A stretch of 64,000 nt of DNA from Cryptomeria japonica (GCF_030272615.1 NC_081411.1:181994977-182058976); one strand, 5' to 3'; shown: positions 46,632 to 59,090, counted from the first letter of the stretch. Notes: a model not told the origin generated them from the sequence alone. A program made the numbers and translations.

Positions 46632-47814
46632 GCACTAAAGAGAGAGAAAAGATTTTGAATGTAGAGGTAGCAAATTTCCATAAAATCAGCCAATCTCCTA
46701 GATTTAGGCTGTTAAATGCAATCACGACAATCTCCAGAAATTTCAGAAAAAATGTTAGGGACCGTGGCGAACGGAGTGCACACGGTCCTTGCAACTTTTT
46801 TCGAAATTTTCAGGGATGAAAGTTATGATGATTTTAAAGCTAATCTGAAAAAATTGAGTGATTTATGATCTGTAGATAGGCCAAATTAAAGTTGCAATCT
46901 CAAAATTGAACCCTACCAAGATTGTTGAAAAATGCAAAATTTGAATTTTGAAAAAGAGAGGGAAACTGAAATTTTGAATTTTATGATTTTAGAGGGAATA
47001 CTAAAAGCAATGCAAGCTTTGAAATTTAAAAGTTGACTCAATTTCATGCAAAATTCAATTTTGAAAGCGGAAATCAAAGTTGTTACAATTAACCACTTAA
47101 TTTCAAAAGTCACAAATTGCAAAAATTTGAATAAAGCACTGAAACTTTGAATGAATGCCAACACACTTTTCAGATTTAGGACAGTAAGAAACACAATTTT
47201 GACACAAAATTTCAATTTCAACAATTTTTGAATGATTAGAAGCCTTAATCCAAGCAATCACTAGACCAACTTTGACTTTAATTTTGAAAGTGTTAGAATT
47301 GATGAAATCAACCAAGATTTTGGATTTTAGCAGAAAAATACAGTAAGATCTAGCTCCCGAAATTTCGGAAAAAATGTCGGGGACGATGGCGCTCGGGGTG
47401 CACACGGTCCTCGCAACTTTTTTCAAAATTTTCAGGGATGAAAGCTATTATGATTTTGTTGCGGAATCCAAAGTTACAGCCGATTTGGAGGTGTTCTGAT
47501 TAGTGAAATTATCGGTCAAAGGTTGAATCAAGAGGGTTTTAGAAATTAGGGTTTTGACACTTAACCACTTAATTTTCAGAATTAAAGCACCAATATGAAT
47601 TGACAATTTGTAATACAAGGGTAGATCTGAAACAAGCATTAACAATTAAACATTTCACAAGCTCAATTACTAAAAAGAAAATTTTAGGGTTTTTATGCAA
47701 TTAACCTCTAAAATTTGCAAAAGATCAAACATGAAAATGTAATTAAGGAAGCAAATTTTTCAGATCTAACCATGAATAATCAGAATTAGGATGTTCATGT
47801 CAGGTTCACCAAAA
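46632..47814 (-). other. Element B leader with repeated GTGCACACGGTCC blocks
   Basis: Non-coding leader between the 5' LTR and ORF1. Two roughly 90-bp copies of a block (about 46746-46840 and 47368-47460) share AAAAAATGT..GGGAC..TGGCG, GTGCACACGGTCCT, GCAACTTTTTTC and TTTTCAGGGATGAAAG. The same core is in both LTRs. Next to the 5' LTR, three bases inside, is TGGTGAACCTGACATG (minus strand), a primer-site candidate. Confidence 0.75.
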
Positions 47815-49018
47815 TGTAAAGTGGAAAATCGAACCCTAGGTGTTCCCCCCACTCCAAGGAGAAAGGAGGTCACTAGGATTGATGGTTTTCACTTAGGAGA
47901 GACTTTACATTCAAAAGAGGGGTTGAAACCCACAAGATCCAATCCCACACAATGCAAGATTCAATGCTGAATGAGTTTCAAGGGTTAAGACAGCAAGGCT
48001 ACCCTCTTTTGTATAGAATGTAGATAGAAGGATTGAACTAGGAGTGCATGTAAAGTAAGAAAGATTCGCTTATAAACAGAGATAGGAATACGGGATGAAG
48101 CTGCGGACCTGGAATTAGTAGTAAAATGTTGAGACGATGCTGTCCTGCAAATTTGAGCGAAAGTTGACAGGACAATGGCGCTTGGCGTGCACACGGTCCT
48201 CCAAAAAATCCGTGAAACGAAGGGGGATCTGTTCATCTCTGCACAAGGATTCCAGATCTTCAATTACAGCCGCGTACCTGCAACCTACACATAGAAAAAG
48301 AGAGGATGATTGGGGGGTTAGGGATTAGGGGTTTGCCTTTAGGTCAAACCTCGGTTTTGGAATTAACCAAGAAATGAGAATGTTGTAAATGTAAATGTTT
48401 GTAATGTAAACAAGTACTGATACCTTATTGTAAGAATGTTTGTATTCTTACATGCGAGGGTGTAAATGTTGTTGTATGTTGTATGTTGTAAGTGATCTCC
48501 TCTTCAATGGTTGAATCCTTGTCTTGAATGCAACACTTAGCCTTGAATGGAGACTTAGAATGCTCAATTGCTTGAAGGAATGCTTGAGTGTTTGCCTAGC
48601 GCTTCCGCCTCTTGTACACACATGTTTTTCCTCCTCAAAATGGGAGAAGAAATGTAGTTTATATACTTGTCAATTAGGGTTAAAAGATTGATTTTTCCAA
48701 CCTTGGGCCGACCTAGAAAGATTATTTTCCGAATTGCAAACTTAAAGACCCGCTACCCCATAAGAGACTGGGCCCAAAATAGGGCCAGGGACCAGGGCAC
48801 TGGGCGCCATAGTCCTGGGGGACCAGGACGCTGGGCGCCATGGTCCCACCTCCCAGGACAACAGGGTGTAAGGAAGGATCAGGCCATGGTGCAGAAATAT
48901 ACAGTTTTTGATGTCATAAACAGATTTCGGGGTCTCCATTCAGGTTCAGTGTTGCGTCGCCATCGTGAAGACCCAAATGCAGTCGAAATTGCAAGTGTCG
49001 CAATTTTAGGACGCTACA
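47815..49018 (-). repeat. 5' LTR of element B
   Basis: 1,204 bp; on the plus strand TGTAAAGTGG...ACGCTACA, followed by target duplication ATTAA (49019-49023). Open frames here, such as 48667-49023, are LTR sequence also present in the other LTR. Confidence 0.95.
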
Positions 49019-49081
49019 ATTAATAAATTAATTATGTCAGGAATTTAAAAATAATTAAAATAATTATTTTAAGTGTCTACA

Positions 49082-50040
49082 TTTTGCCCCTCTTTTACGT
49101 AGCGACAAATTTGGTGATGGGTAGAAGATAGAAGAATAAGAAATGGATGTCTCAACATACAGCGTGGGAGGTGTATGCCCCCTTGAGAATTTTGTTGAAA
49201 GAAAATTGATGAAAAATTATCGAAATAAAGAAGGAAGAATTTGAGTGGAGGAGATAAGTGAAGAAGAAAGAGGAAGTAGATGCAGAGAATCTAGAAGAAA
49301 GAGTAGAAGATGCGAGACCGTGGAGGGAATGGGCCTCGAGGGGGCCCATATAAGCCACAAAGGGCCCAATGAGGAGTCATTGTTACACACAAGCCTTGGA
49401 GCCACTCAGAGCCTAGAAGGAGAGAAGGAGAGATGGATCACATTCCTACACGTGATCATCATGCCGAGAGGGTTCGACAGTACGACAAACCCACTATCTA
49501 TGGACCATCGGTATGTAGGACCATTCCCTCTTTTAAAATTTTTAGGGTAGGGGTAGAATTAGAGCTAAATTTAGGGAATAGACTTGGTGAGGTGGACACG
49601 CTAATCTTTTTTTCAATGCGTGTGCCACTGGGTTAGCGCGAGTGCTAGCGAATAGTGCGGGTGCTAGCGAATAGCGTGGGTGCTCGCTGGGAGGAGGTGG
49701 GTAGAATATGTTTTTTTTGGGGGGGAGGAATGTTTAGCGCGGGTGCTCGCGCTTCACCGCAGGCACTCAAGGGTTTTTGTGGGCACTTGTGTTGGTGCAT
49801 GGGAGCTTGAGTTGATGGAGGTTATAGGTAGGGTTGGCGAGGGTTTGGTTTATCTGTTATCATGAGAGCCTGCAGATTGGTGTGAGCACCATTGTTTTGG
49901 CACGACCGCTGGATAATCAGCGTGTGCGCTCAGAAGGGGGGAGTTTAGGCTTAGGCTTCAAATTTTGGGGATAAGGTGAGGGTATGGGTGGTTCCGAAGG
50001 GTAGAAGAGGATTTGTGGACATGGAAATAATGAATGGGTT
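49082..50040 (-). other. Element E 3' region next to the polypurine tract
   Basis: Starts with the polypurine tract (minus strand CGTAAAAGAGGGGCAAAA, 49082-49099). Then there is no recognised coding sequence. GC-rich short repeats of GGGTGCTAGCGAATAGCG type lie near 49637-49690. Open frames at 49245-49550 and 49680-49865 lack motifs and may be the decayed start of the antisense transcript unit. Confidence 0.5.
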
Positions 50041-50049
50041 TATTGGATG

Positions 50050-52180
50050 CAGGCAAAGATGGGGCCATTAGCTTTGAGGTAGTATTGGCCTGGTACTCTG
50101 AGATTATATCGGGAGTTAGGGCGTGATGGGTTGGAGGTGCTAGCTACTCTAGGATTGCATTATGTGGGTAGGTGGCCGAGGATATGGGCTCATACTGCGA
50201 TGATGAAAACTTTAGTTAAGAGGTGGGACAACAGGTATAACACCTTCCATCTTCCTACTAGCGAGGCAACAGTGACCCTTTTGGATGTATGGAGGATCTT
50301 GAAGATCCCCATTCATGGTGTCATCCTAAAGTACCAGTTGGATGTAGTGGATTTTTATCTTTGGGAGGTTTGTGAGCATGAGACTCCACCGATGCTAGAT
50401 AGGAGTAGGATGCATTTGGGTAGGGTGATGGGTATTTAGCGGATTCCTCACTTGGTACTGGTGATTTGTGGATTTTTGAGCGAGTGGATTATACTTGATC
50501 TAGGCGGGCATGGATTTCCTATTGGATGGAGCAGGTTCCTTTATTTCATAGTCCATGATGGTGTGTAGTATGCGTGGCGAGTTGCAATGTTAGCTCAGTT
50601 ATATCATGATATGCATTTGGTGGTGTATAGGGAGTATTCTAGTTTGTCTGCCGAAGTGACACCCTATCTAGGCTTGGGAGCACATTGTGGTTACTCAGCC
50701 ACTCGGTGTACAGGACAAGCGGGCTCGACAACCATACGTGGATAGTTACAGGGGGATGCTGCACTATACTTGAATAGGGTCTATATGGTTTTGGCACTGG
50801 ATTTTGGATGAGCTTATGCAGTTTACATGGCAGTCATTTTGGGGTTGTGAGAGATGGAGGGGTGACTGCCAGCTGCACTAGGCTGGGGTGGAGATGTGGA
50901 TGTTTAGCAGATCATTGTACATTATGGAGTATTATGCACCATTCAGAGCAGCTAGATAGCTCAGACATGTTTAGGATATAATGGGGGACATCCCAGTGTA
51001 TCCTTAGATTACACAGGAGGTGAGATATTGGGGCCCAACGGCAAGTCCCTTGGAGGGAAGGACTAGTTTTCAGATAGCATCTCATTTAGTCTGGGATGAG
51101 CGGATGGGGCCAGGTGAGGCTCCAAGGATGATAAGAGGATACACGAGCTCATGGGAGGGGCACTTGCCAGTACATCTTACCATTCCTAGGGTTTTGGAGG
51201 AGGATGAGTTACAGCCAATGGTAGATCAGGTGGTTGGTGGTGAGGATGATGGCCTAGGGGAGAGAGTTGTGATTGGTGTAGGGCGTGGTGCTGGCAGACA
51301 ACAAAGGAGAGTTAGGGTGGTATGGTGGAGGGATCCATAGGAGGGAGAGAAGGAGCTCATGGGAGGGGCACTTTCTAGTACGTCTTATCATTCTTGGGGT
51401 TTTGGAGGAGGATGAGTTGTAGCCAACGGTAGATTAGGTGGTTGGTGGCGAGGATGATGGCCTAGGGGAGAGAGTTGTGATTGGTGTAGGGCATAGTGCT
51501 GGCATACAACAGAGGAGAGTTAGGGGGGTATGGTGGAGGGATCTAGAGGAGGGAGAGGGAGAGGGAGAGGGAGAGGATGCACCAATAGGAGAGGTCGCAG
51601 AGGCTGTGGGTGGTAGGAGAGAGGATGTTGTACCTATGGATGTTCCCAAGGCACCAGTAGAGGAGAGGGGAGGGGTATCACAGGTTGACTTTGAAAGAGT
51701 ATAGTAGGAGTAGGATACTACTCGAGCGAGGCTCCATTCTCTTGATGATGAGCTACAGATAGAGAGAGCTAGGAGGGAGAGTCTGGAGGCAAAGGTGGAG
51801 TAGTTGATGTGAGAGATAGAAGATTTGACGAAGATCCTCCATACAACGAGGACAAAGGTGGATGTTCTGAGGTAGGAGAGGGAGGAGTTTGAGAGGATGC
51901 TAGAGGAGGAATGGATAAGGATAGCTATAATGGGCCTTTAGGATTTTATCCATCGATAAGATGCCAAGCTAGAGGGGCTACAGGCGAGAGTACAGAGGGT
52001 AGAGACAGATGTGACACGGCTGTGGGGGGAGAGGGATGGAGCCCGCCAGGTGTTGGTTCCTATAGAGCTTGGGTAGATATATGCTCATATTATGCAGCAG
52101 TGGGATAGGGCAGAGAGGGCAGCTCGGGAGGTAGAGTACTACATGGGATTATATCACGGAGCAATACTTGTAGCACAATG
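50050..52180 (+). pseudogene. PMD (plant mobile domain) ORF, antisense inside Gypsy E
   Basis: A decayed plus-strand reading frame of roughly 700 codons lying opposite to gag-pol, between integrase and the 3' LTR. Its best stretch (50131-50439) reads HTAMMKTLVKRWDNRYNTFH, then LPTSEATVTLLDVWRILKIP, the W..RYNTFHLP...T.TL.DV..IL.IP signature of PMD/aminotransferase-like (MAIN/MAIL1-type) domains. After a frame change it continues AWEHIVVTQPL, QPYVDSYRGMLHYT, IWFWHWILDELMQFTWQ, MFSRSLYIMEYYAPFRAAR, and RYWGPTASPLEGRTSFQI at 51020. The C-terminal third is Glu/Arg-rich and coiled-coil-like. Stops are numerous (mostly TAG). PMD proteins occur as host genes and inside plant transposons; their role in transposons is not established. 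Confidence 0.78.
51145..51560 (+). repeat. 208-bp tandem duplication in the PMD ORF
   Basis: Two adjacent copies, 51145-51352 and 51353-51560, both beginning GAGCTCATGGGAGGGGCAC. They differ by scattered substitutions. 208 is not a multiple of three, so the duplication shifts frame. Confidence 0.9.
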
Positions 52181-54185
52181 AGTGGCTTCATACATTGAGT
52201 GTGTACGATCTCACAAGACACAGAGTCAGCAGCTAACACGGAGCCAATAGACAGGTGGATTGGTGGATTTTAGGCCATTAAGAGGAGGGGAGGGAGGAGA
52301 TTTAGGTGGAGGTATAGTGGAGGGGTGTGGGGAGACAGGAGGGGAGGGCTAGCTCCATTTTATCTTGTGTATCATCTTTTGACCCTTTGGGGTGATCATT
52401 GTATTATGACATACATATTCATCTCTTTTCAACTTATATATATATGATTTTGTGATGATGGATGATGTGTGTACTTTTATTATGATGGATTCTCTTTATA
52501 TATATATATATATGATTTTATGATGATGGATGATGTGTGTACTTTTATTATGATGGATTCTCTTCATTTTCCTTGTGATGTGATGTATGGATGTAATTAT
52601 GGATATGTTGTGCTGACCTATTTGTGATGTAGTGTGGATGCTTATATATATGTTTGCCTATGATATTCTATTGACATGTTTTTAGATGCAGGATGAGTGA
52701 TCATTCTTTTTGATGCATATGCAAATGTATTATAGATATGTAGATGTAAATGTTTTATGATGCAATCTATATGAGGAATGAATGTAATGTTATGTGGATG
52801 AATTATAAATGATATATGTGATAAATGTTTGTGAGAAAATGACAATTTAAATGAGTATTGTAATGAAACAAATAAGTAATGCAATCTATATAAATAATGT
52901 AACCTACACGAATAAAGTGAATGAATAATGCAAAGAGGGAATATGCTAATAATAACACAATGATCTTAGATATAAAATAGAAGAATATGGAATAGACAAG
53001 GAATGGAGGTAAATTAAGGACTTCATGGGGTTATTAGATTAGGACTTTATGAAATGATGGTGAAAGTTGTGCACAAAAAATGTGGAGAGCCAACCTAGTT
53101 TGATATTGCCCCGGGTGACTTGCACCACTAATTATAGGAATCAAGTTACCATGAGAAACCCAAGGTGTGGACTGACTCACAGTAAAATTGGAATTCCTTA
53201 CACACAGCTATGTAAGTGTTGAGAAACACTAATACAAATTTGTGGGTACGTGCAAGGAAACCCTAAAATACACCGATACCTATTGTACATGAGAGGGTAA
53301 GTGTTGATAAACACTAGTACTAGGTTGTCGATTTATACAAGAGAGATCCAAAATATGCCATGCTATGAAAATATGCCCCAGTTTGCACCTATTGTAAACA
53401 TACCTGGATATGGAAAATTCAGGCAGACGTAAATAGATGTAGTTGTAGGGTAAAAGATGCAAGTATAAAATGAAAAATCCAATAAATCAAACAAGTCATT
53501 CACTCATGACCAATTGACACCTCTTTCCAAGAGTAGGATTAGGATGGAGGACTAAGTTACCAAGCGAGGGAAGGATTCATCCATAGGGAAAAGGATAAAG
53601 TGGGTAAACATTTTGGATTGGGAAAGTGATCATATGGCCTTGAAGATTAACTTGTGGACTTAGGATTGTTCTAAAGACTTCATGAAGCTCACACAGAGGC
53701 ACACAGGCTCAATTGATGGGATATTCCTTATTCATTATTTAGGTGAAGACTCATCATCATAAGTGTGATTTATTCGAAGGTGGATGGGGAGGAATGTTAC
53801 GATGGGTTGATTGGATGGGAGGGTGATTGGAGTACCGACCTAATAGACAATGGACCGGGTTTATTTACCTTAGCGCCTATATGGAAGTTTTCACCATGGT
53901 AATTGTCCATAGTGCCACAAAGTGATTTTCACTGATGGATGAATTGATTTTTTTTTTCTTGTGTCACAGGGTGCCTGTTTGCCAGGTTTTCACCAGAGTG
54001 ATGATTTTTTCATGATCTTTTTCTCATTTTTATGTATTTTTCATGATTTTTTTTTTTGACAATTTAAGACTTTGTGAGGACTAGGCATAGAATATTTTGA
54101 GGTGCATGATATTCATTGGATCATCCAAAGGATAGCCTTCAGAAGTAGCCAACTGATAAGCTCCTGATCCATATTTTGTTGTGAT
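52181..54185. other. Element E non-coding stretch between PMD ORF and integrase
   Basis: No coding signal. It includes a roughly 72-bp tandem pair (about 52432-52565), each with ATATATATGATTTT and GATGATGGATGATGTGTGTA. Confidence 0.6.
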
Positions 54186-54191
54186 TACATA

Positions 54192-55450
54192 TCATCCAAG
54201 CCAATTAGGCTTGAACTTTCCTTTCTTTTCTCTTTCCTGAAGGTTTTTATGAATCTCCATGAGGGCAAGCTCACCAATTTGGAATTCTTGAGTTCTAACT
54301 TTCTTATGATAACTCATGCATAGACGGTTCTGATATACCCGGAGATGGTTCAAGGCCTTGAGGCACCTTTCATCTAACAATTCTAGCTCTTGTAGGTAGA
54401 CAATTCTATATTCCTCATCTAGAAGGATATTTTGCAGCGATACCCTTAGAGAGGGGATCTCGATATCAAGAGAAGGATAACTTTGGAGCCAAAGACCAGG
54501 GAATAAAGGGTGGTGCCTGTGGGTGTGCGGATGGAGGTGTGGTAGGCCCACAAAGTAGGATGGAGTTACAGGTGCTAATTACGGCCAACTTCATTGACTG
54601 TCTTTTTGAGGATTTTGATTAGGGTTTTATTAGAAGCCTCAGCTTGTCCATTACCTTGGGGGTAATATGGGGTGGAGAAGCGATGTTGGATGTTGAATTT
54701 CTGGTAGAGTTCTTTGACATCCTAGTTTTTAAATCATTTGCCATTATCTGTAATGATAACTTTTGGAATTCCATAGTGACAGATCAAGTAGTTCAGGATG
54801 AATTTGGATATCTGCTTACTAGTGGTAAAAGTAAGAGGGATAGCCTCTACCCACTTGGTGAAATACTTGATGGTGTTGATAATGAATTTATGCTTGTTGG
54901 AGGATGAAGGGTGGATTTTCCCAATGAGATTGAGGCCCCACTATGAGAAGGGCCAAGGTGTAATGAATGACTGCTATTCTTGTGATGGCACATGATCCTT
55001 GTTACCATGTTGCTGACAAGGGATGCATTTTTTCACATAATTATATGCATCTACTTCCATTTTAGGCCAATAATATCCCGTTCTCAAAATCTTTTTAGCC
55101 AAGGTGAGCCCACTTGAGTGTGCCCCACATATGCCCTCGTGTACTTTGTGTAATGCCCATTCCGCCTCTTGTTTATCTAAACACCTAAGGAGGAAACCGT
55201 CAAAATGCCTTCTGAATAGGGTGTCTCCAAGGATGGTGTAATGAGCACATTGGCGAATGAAGGTTTGTTGTTGGATTTTGGTGAGGTGTGGGGGAGTGGC
55301 ATTGTCTTTTAGGAAAGAAAAGGTTTCTTGGTACCAGGGGGACTCGGGACTAACGAGTACGCACACCATTTCTGAATCTGGTAGATTGCATGCCAGTATA
55401 AATAGTTGCTCGACCAAGAACTCACACTTCTGACTATGTGCTGGCACTGA
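54192..55450 (-). pseudogene. Element E integrase
   Basis: From 55447 downward: the HHCC zinc region (ALHKVHEGICGAHSSGLTLA, then ILRTGYYWPKMEVDA and CIPCQQHGNKDH). Then the catalytic core in broken frames (FINTIKYFTKWVEAIPL; VIITDNGKWFKN; STPYYPQGNGQAEASNK), with the D..D..E residues recognisable apart from the first part. Last is the C-terminal segment 54551-54192 (LNHLRVYQNRLCMSYHKKVR and GKFKPNWLG). This is a Ty3/Gypsy integrase by order and wording. Frameshifts and stops interrupt the core. Confidence 0.85.
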
Positions 55451-55659
55451 AGGAGGGAGCCAATGGTGGCCATTGCATCTGCAACCCTATTATTTTTTTA
55501 TGGGACTTGATTAAACTTGATTATTGTGAAGTGTTGCTTAATATCTTCAACCATACTATGGTAGGGAAGGAGTTTGTCATCTTTTGTTTGGTATTCATCA
55601 TTAAATTTTTTTATGACAAGTTGGGAATCACCATAGACTTGTAATTCCCTTATCTTCCA

Positions 55660-57300
55660 CTAGATAGCCAAGCATAATCCTATGATGAGTGCCTCATATT
55701 CTATGATGTTGTTGGTACATACAAAAGCTATCTTGTATGACTTTGGGATGCCATCTCCTTGAGGTGTGATCAGTAGTATTCTTGCCCTTGATCCATTTTG
55801 GTTGCAAGAGCCATCAAAGTACAATTGCCATGTGAAGGATGTGGTGACAGTCATAATGAATTCATCTAGTAATTCTGTGAGAATAGGATGGTCACTTGGA
55901 AGTGGAGCATCAGCCAACTGGTCTGCGATGACTTGTCCCTTGATCGCCTTTCTGTCTACATATTCAATGTCAAACTCACTTAAGAGCATGACCCATTTAC
56001 TAGTTCTACTAGTGAGGGTAGCTTTTGACAAGAGATATTTAAGCAGGTCAGTCTTAGCAATTAGTTTTGTTTTGTTGTTAAACATATAGTGTCAGAGTTT
56101 CTGTGTGCTAAACACCAATGCCATACATGCTCTTTCAATGGGGGTATAATTGAGGTCATACCTGGCTAGTGTTCTACTGATGTAGTAAATGGCATGTTCC
56201 TTCACTTGATCATCTGTTTGCGCCAATAATGCGCCCAATACCACTGCGGTAGCACAAATGTACAAAATAAGAGGTTTTCTAGGAGTAGGAGGCCTAAGAA
56301 CTGGAGGTGATGCCAAATATTCTTTTGGTTTTTCAAAGGCATTTTGACACAAGCAGTCCCATTTGAATTTTGTGTCTTTGTGCAATAGGTGCGCAAATGG
56401 ATGGCACTTATCTACCAGTTATGAAATAAAACCTCTAATAGATTGGAGTTTCCCCTGAGGCTACACAACTATCTGAGAGTTTTTAGTGGAGGCATTTCCA
56501 TGATGGCTTTTACCTTTGCAGGATCGACCTTGATGCCTCTGCGGGAAACAATGAAACCTAGTAGTTTTCCAAATGTGACCCAAAAGACACACTTCTTAGG
56601 ATTTAGGCACAATTTGTATTTTTCCAATCTTTCAAAGATCTGCTTTAAGATAGGGATGTGTTCCTGTCTTGTCTTTAATTTTCCTAGTAGATCATCCACA
56701 TAGTCCTCCATAATTTTATGCAAGAGGTCATGAAAAATTGTCATCATGGCACACTGATATGTGGCTCCAACATTTTTGAGGCCAAAAGGCATGACCCAGT
56801 AACAGAAAGTCCCCCATGGTGTTGTGAATGCAATTTTATGTTGATCTTCATCTGTAATCTTGATTTGATTATATCAAAAAAATCCACCCATATGTGATAG
56901 CATCTCATGCCCTATTGTAAGGTCCACAATCATATCTATGTTGGGGAGTGGGAAATCATCTTTTGGACATGCCTTATTTAGATCTCAAAAATTGATATAG
57001 ATATCGATGCCTCCAGTGGGTTTGCCAATAGGTACAATGTTAGAGACCCATTCAGCATAGTCTATTGGTTTGATGAATTCTGCATCCAACACATTTTGGA
57101 GTTCTACCTTGACCAAGTGCAATATGCGAGTGCATTTTGTGCAACTTCTGTTTTATAGGTTTTACGTCTGGATGAACAGAGAGATTATGAACCACCAAGT
57201 CAGAATCTAAACCTATCATATCAGCATAGGACCATGCAAAATTAATTTTTACCTCTGTAAGGAAATTGATGAAGTCTTGTTTCTCTTTTTCTATGAGGGT
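55660..57300 (-). pseudogene. Element E reverse transcriptase and RNase H
   Basis: RT begins near 57270 (FINFLTEVKINFAWSYADMI; VHPDVKPIKQKLHKMH). In broken frames it continues to MPFGLKNVGATYQCAMM and EDYVDDLLGK (56792-56469), where YVDD is the catalytic motif, then LGFIVSRRGIKVDPAKV. RNase H spans 56385-55660: PLILYICATAVVLGALLAQT and YTPIERACMALVFSTQKL, then FDGSCNQNGSRARILLITPQ and IIEYEALIIGLCLAI. At least one frameshift near 57130 and several stops break it. Confidence 0.88.
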
Positions 57301-58800
57301 CTTGGCAATGAGCACATTTTTTGGAATGTCTTTGGTGCCCATGTTGATACTGTCTGTTTCTTCTATCAGCAAATTTGACCTGTCTTGTGGAAGGTAACCA
57401 ATGGTAGCGAGGTCAAGTCCCTCATCATCAAGTGCCTTTTCTAGGTTTTCACTTTCGGGTACGCCCTTTGTTTTTAGTTTTTGCTCATCCAAAGGTGCTT
57501 GGGAGAGGTTTTCACCTAGGGAATCATGTTTTTTTCTTTGATTGTCTTTTTTGTGACTAAGGGCATTGATCTGACTACCAAAGTATCCCTTTTCATGTAG
57601 TTGAATACCATCTACTCTTTTGCAGTCTTCCAAAATTCGCATTGTTAGGAGAGTAATGAGAGAATTATCATCGGCGCAGATATCTAAAGTGGGTTTATCT
57701 CATTGGCCCCAGTCTATGAGCTCATGATGGACAAGATGTAGCTTTTCTGAAATAGGAGAGGTTATGGGGTGATGGCATTGATGTGAGTTTCAAAGAAGAT
57801 ATCATTTTTGTATTCATAAGCCATTTCATGGAACTCCTCTTTGTCAAAGCTTTCAATATCCAAGGAAGGAATTGAAGGGGCACCAACGAAAGTAATATTA
57901 GGAACTGAGGTTTACCTTAAGCCTCTGATGTACTTGTAGGAGATAGGATTTATGGGTTCTTTTATTCCTTTCTCCTCTGGTCCCAAGTCGTGTCCTTTGT
58001 AACCCATTTTTTCAACTATGGCAGATGCTTTTAGATACATTTTTTTAGATATTTTTGTTGGATCTTCATCTTCTTCCTAGTACAGCCATGAAGAGACATT
58101 TGTGTTGAGGCTCTCCTCATCAAGTGGGCCCCATTGCTGGAAGGTGGTATCTTTGCATTGTACAATTGGTTTCTGATCCTTTTTGAGCTCTTTTAGTTTG
58201 CCAAATGACTTAGGAGATAGGGGGAGGTTGCCTATTAATAAGACATCCTCCAATTTGTATTCTCTACACCCATTGTCTAAGATCTTGATTTGTGTGTCTT
58301 CTTGGGATGAGGTGGAGGCAATATTTGATGTGTCACATGGAGGAGTTGGTGAGGGTCTATTTAGTGGGCAATGATATGGATGTTTTCCCTCTAGGAGTTT
58401 GCAATATTGAAAAGGTTGCAGATCACCTTTGATAGTGATCTCTCTTTCATTGAAGAGGAATTTGATGCATTGGTGATAAGTGGAGGGTACGACTTGAAGG
58501 GAATGAATCCATGACCGACCGAGAAGGATGTTGTAGGGGAGATTAAGATCTAGTACTTGGAAAGGGGTTTCAATTATGATAGGGCCCACTTGAAGAGGTA
58601 AGGTGATCATGCCCTTTGAAACTCTTTCTGTATCATCAAATGCTTTTATTGTGATCCTTCCTGATGTATCTACTAGGTCCTTAAAAAGTCCCAATTGTTT
58701 TATTAACTTGTATGTACATAGATTGAGTCCAGATCCACCATCTATCAGGATGCGTTTGACCTTATGCTTCTAGATAAGGGCTTCGATGTGAAAAGGTTTA
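57301..58800 (-). pseudogene. Element E protease and protease-RT linker
   Basis: The aspartic protease active site reads ILIDGGSGLNLCTYKLIKQL (about 58690-58750), with DGG in place of the usual DSG or DTG. The open stretch 58694-58077 holds MITLPLQVGPIIIETPFQVL and LPYNILLGRSWIHSLQ, typical of Gypsy proteases. The linker (57642-57301) is acidic and Lys-rich, with no motif. Stops lie between the segments, for example at 58077. Confidence 0.8.
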
Positions 58801-59090
58801 TTATGGTATTCATTGGTAGGAACATCATTGGACGTGAATACGAGGTGTTGTTGGGCAGCAAGGTTTCCAATGAGAGCTTGGAATTGGGTAGCATTAATAT
58901 TATCAGGAATGCAAGACTCAAGGAGGGCTTGTTCTAAAATTTCTTTATGGATAGGGGAAGTCTTTATAAGTTCTAGGATGGAGATCTGTGCGAGGGTCTT
59001 CCCAAGTTGGTCAAGGAGGTCATATCAGTGGGTGGAAGACATGGGCGGAGGGTTTGGTGGGGGAGGAGCTCCTTAGATGGTGAATTTACC

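Larger units (their letters stand above)
41241..49018 (-). mobile_element. Ty3/Gypsy-type element B, gag-protease only, nested in E
   Basis: 7,778 bp with LTRs at 41241-42443 and 47815-49018, flanked by ATTAA at 41236-41240 and 49019-49023. Minus-strand orientation is shown by the polypurine tract (42444-42460, read on the minus strand) and the gag direction. The interior encodes an upstream ORF, gag with a CX2HX4HX4C finger and an aspartic-protease-like domain. No RT, RNase H or integrase motif was found anywhere in the 5.4-kb interior. The element should therefore depend on proteins made elsewhere. Its LTR family also left the solo LTR at 13447. Confidence 0.95.

Noticed and set aside
51434-51649. 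Minus-strand Ser/Pro-rich 71-codon frame
   Set aside because: It is the antisense shadow of the Glu/Arg/Gly-rich PMD ORF tail.
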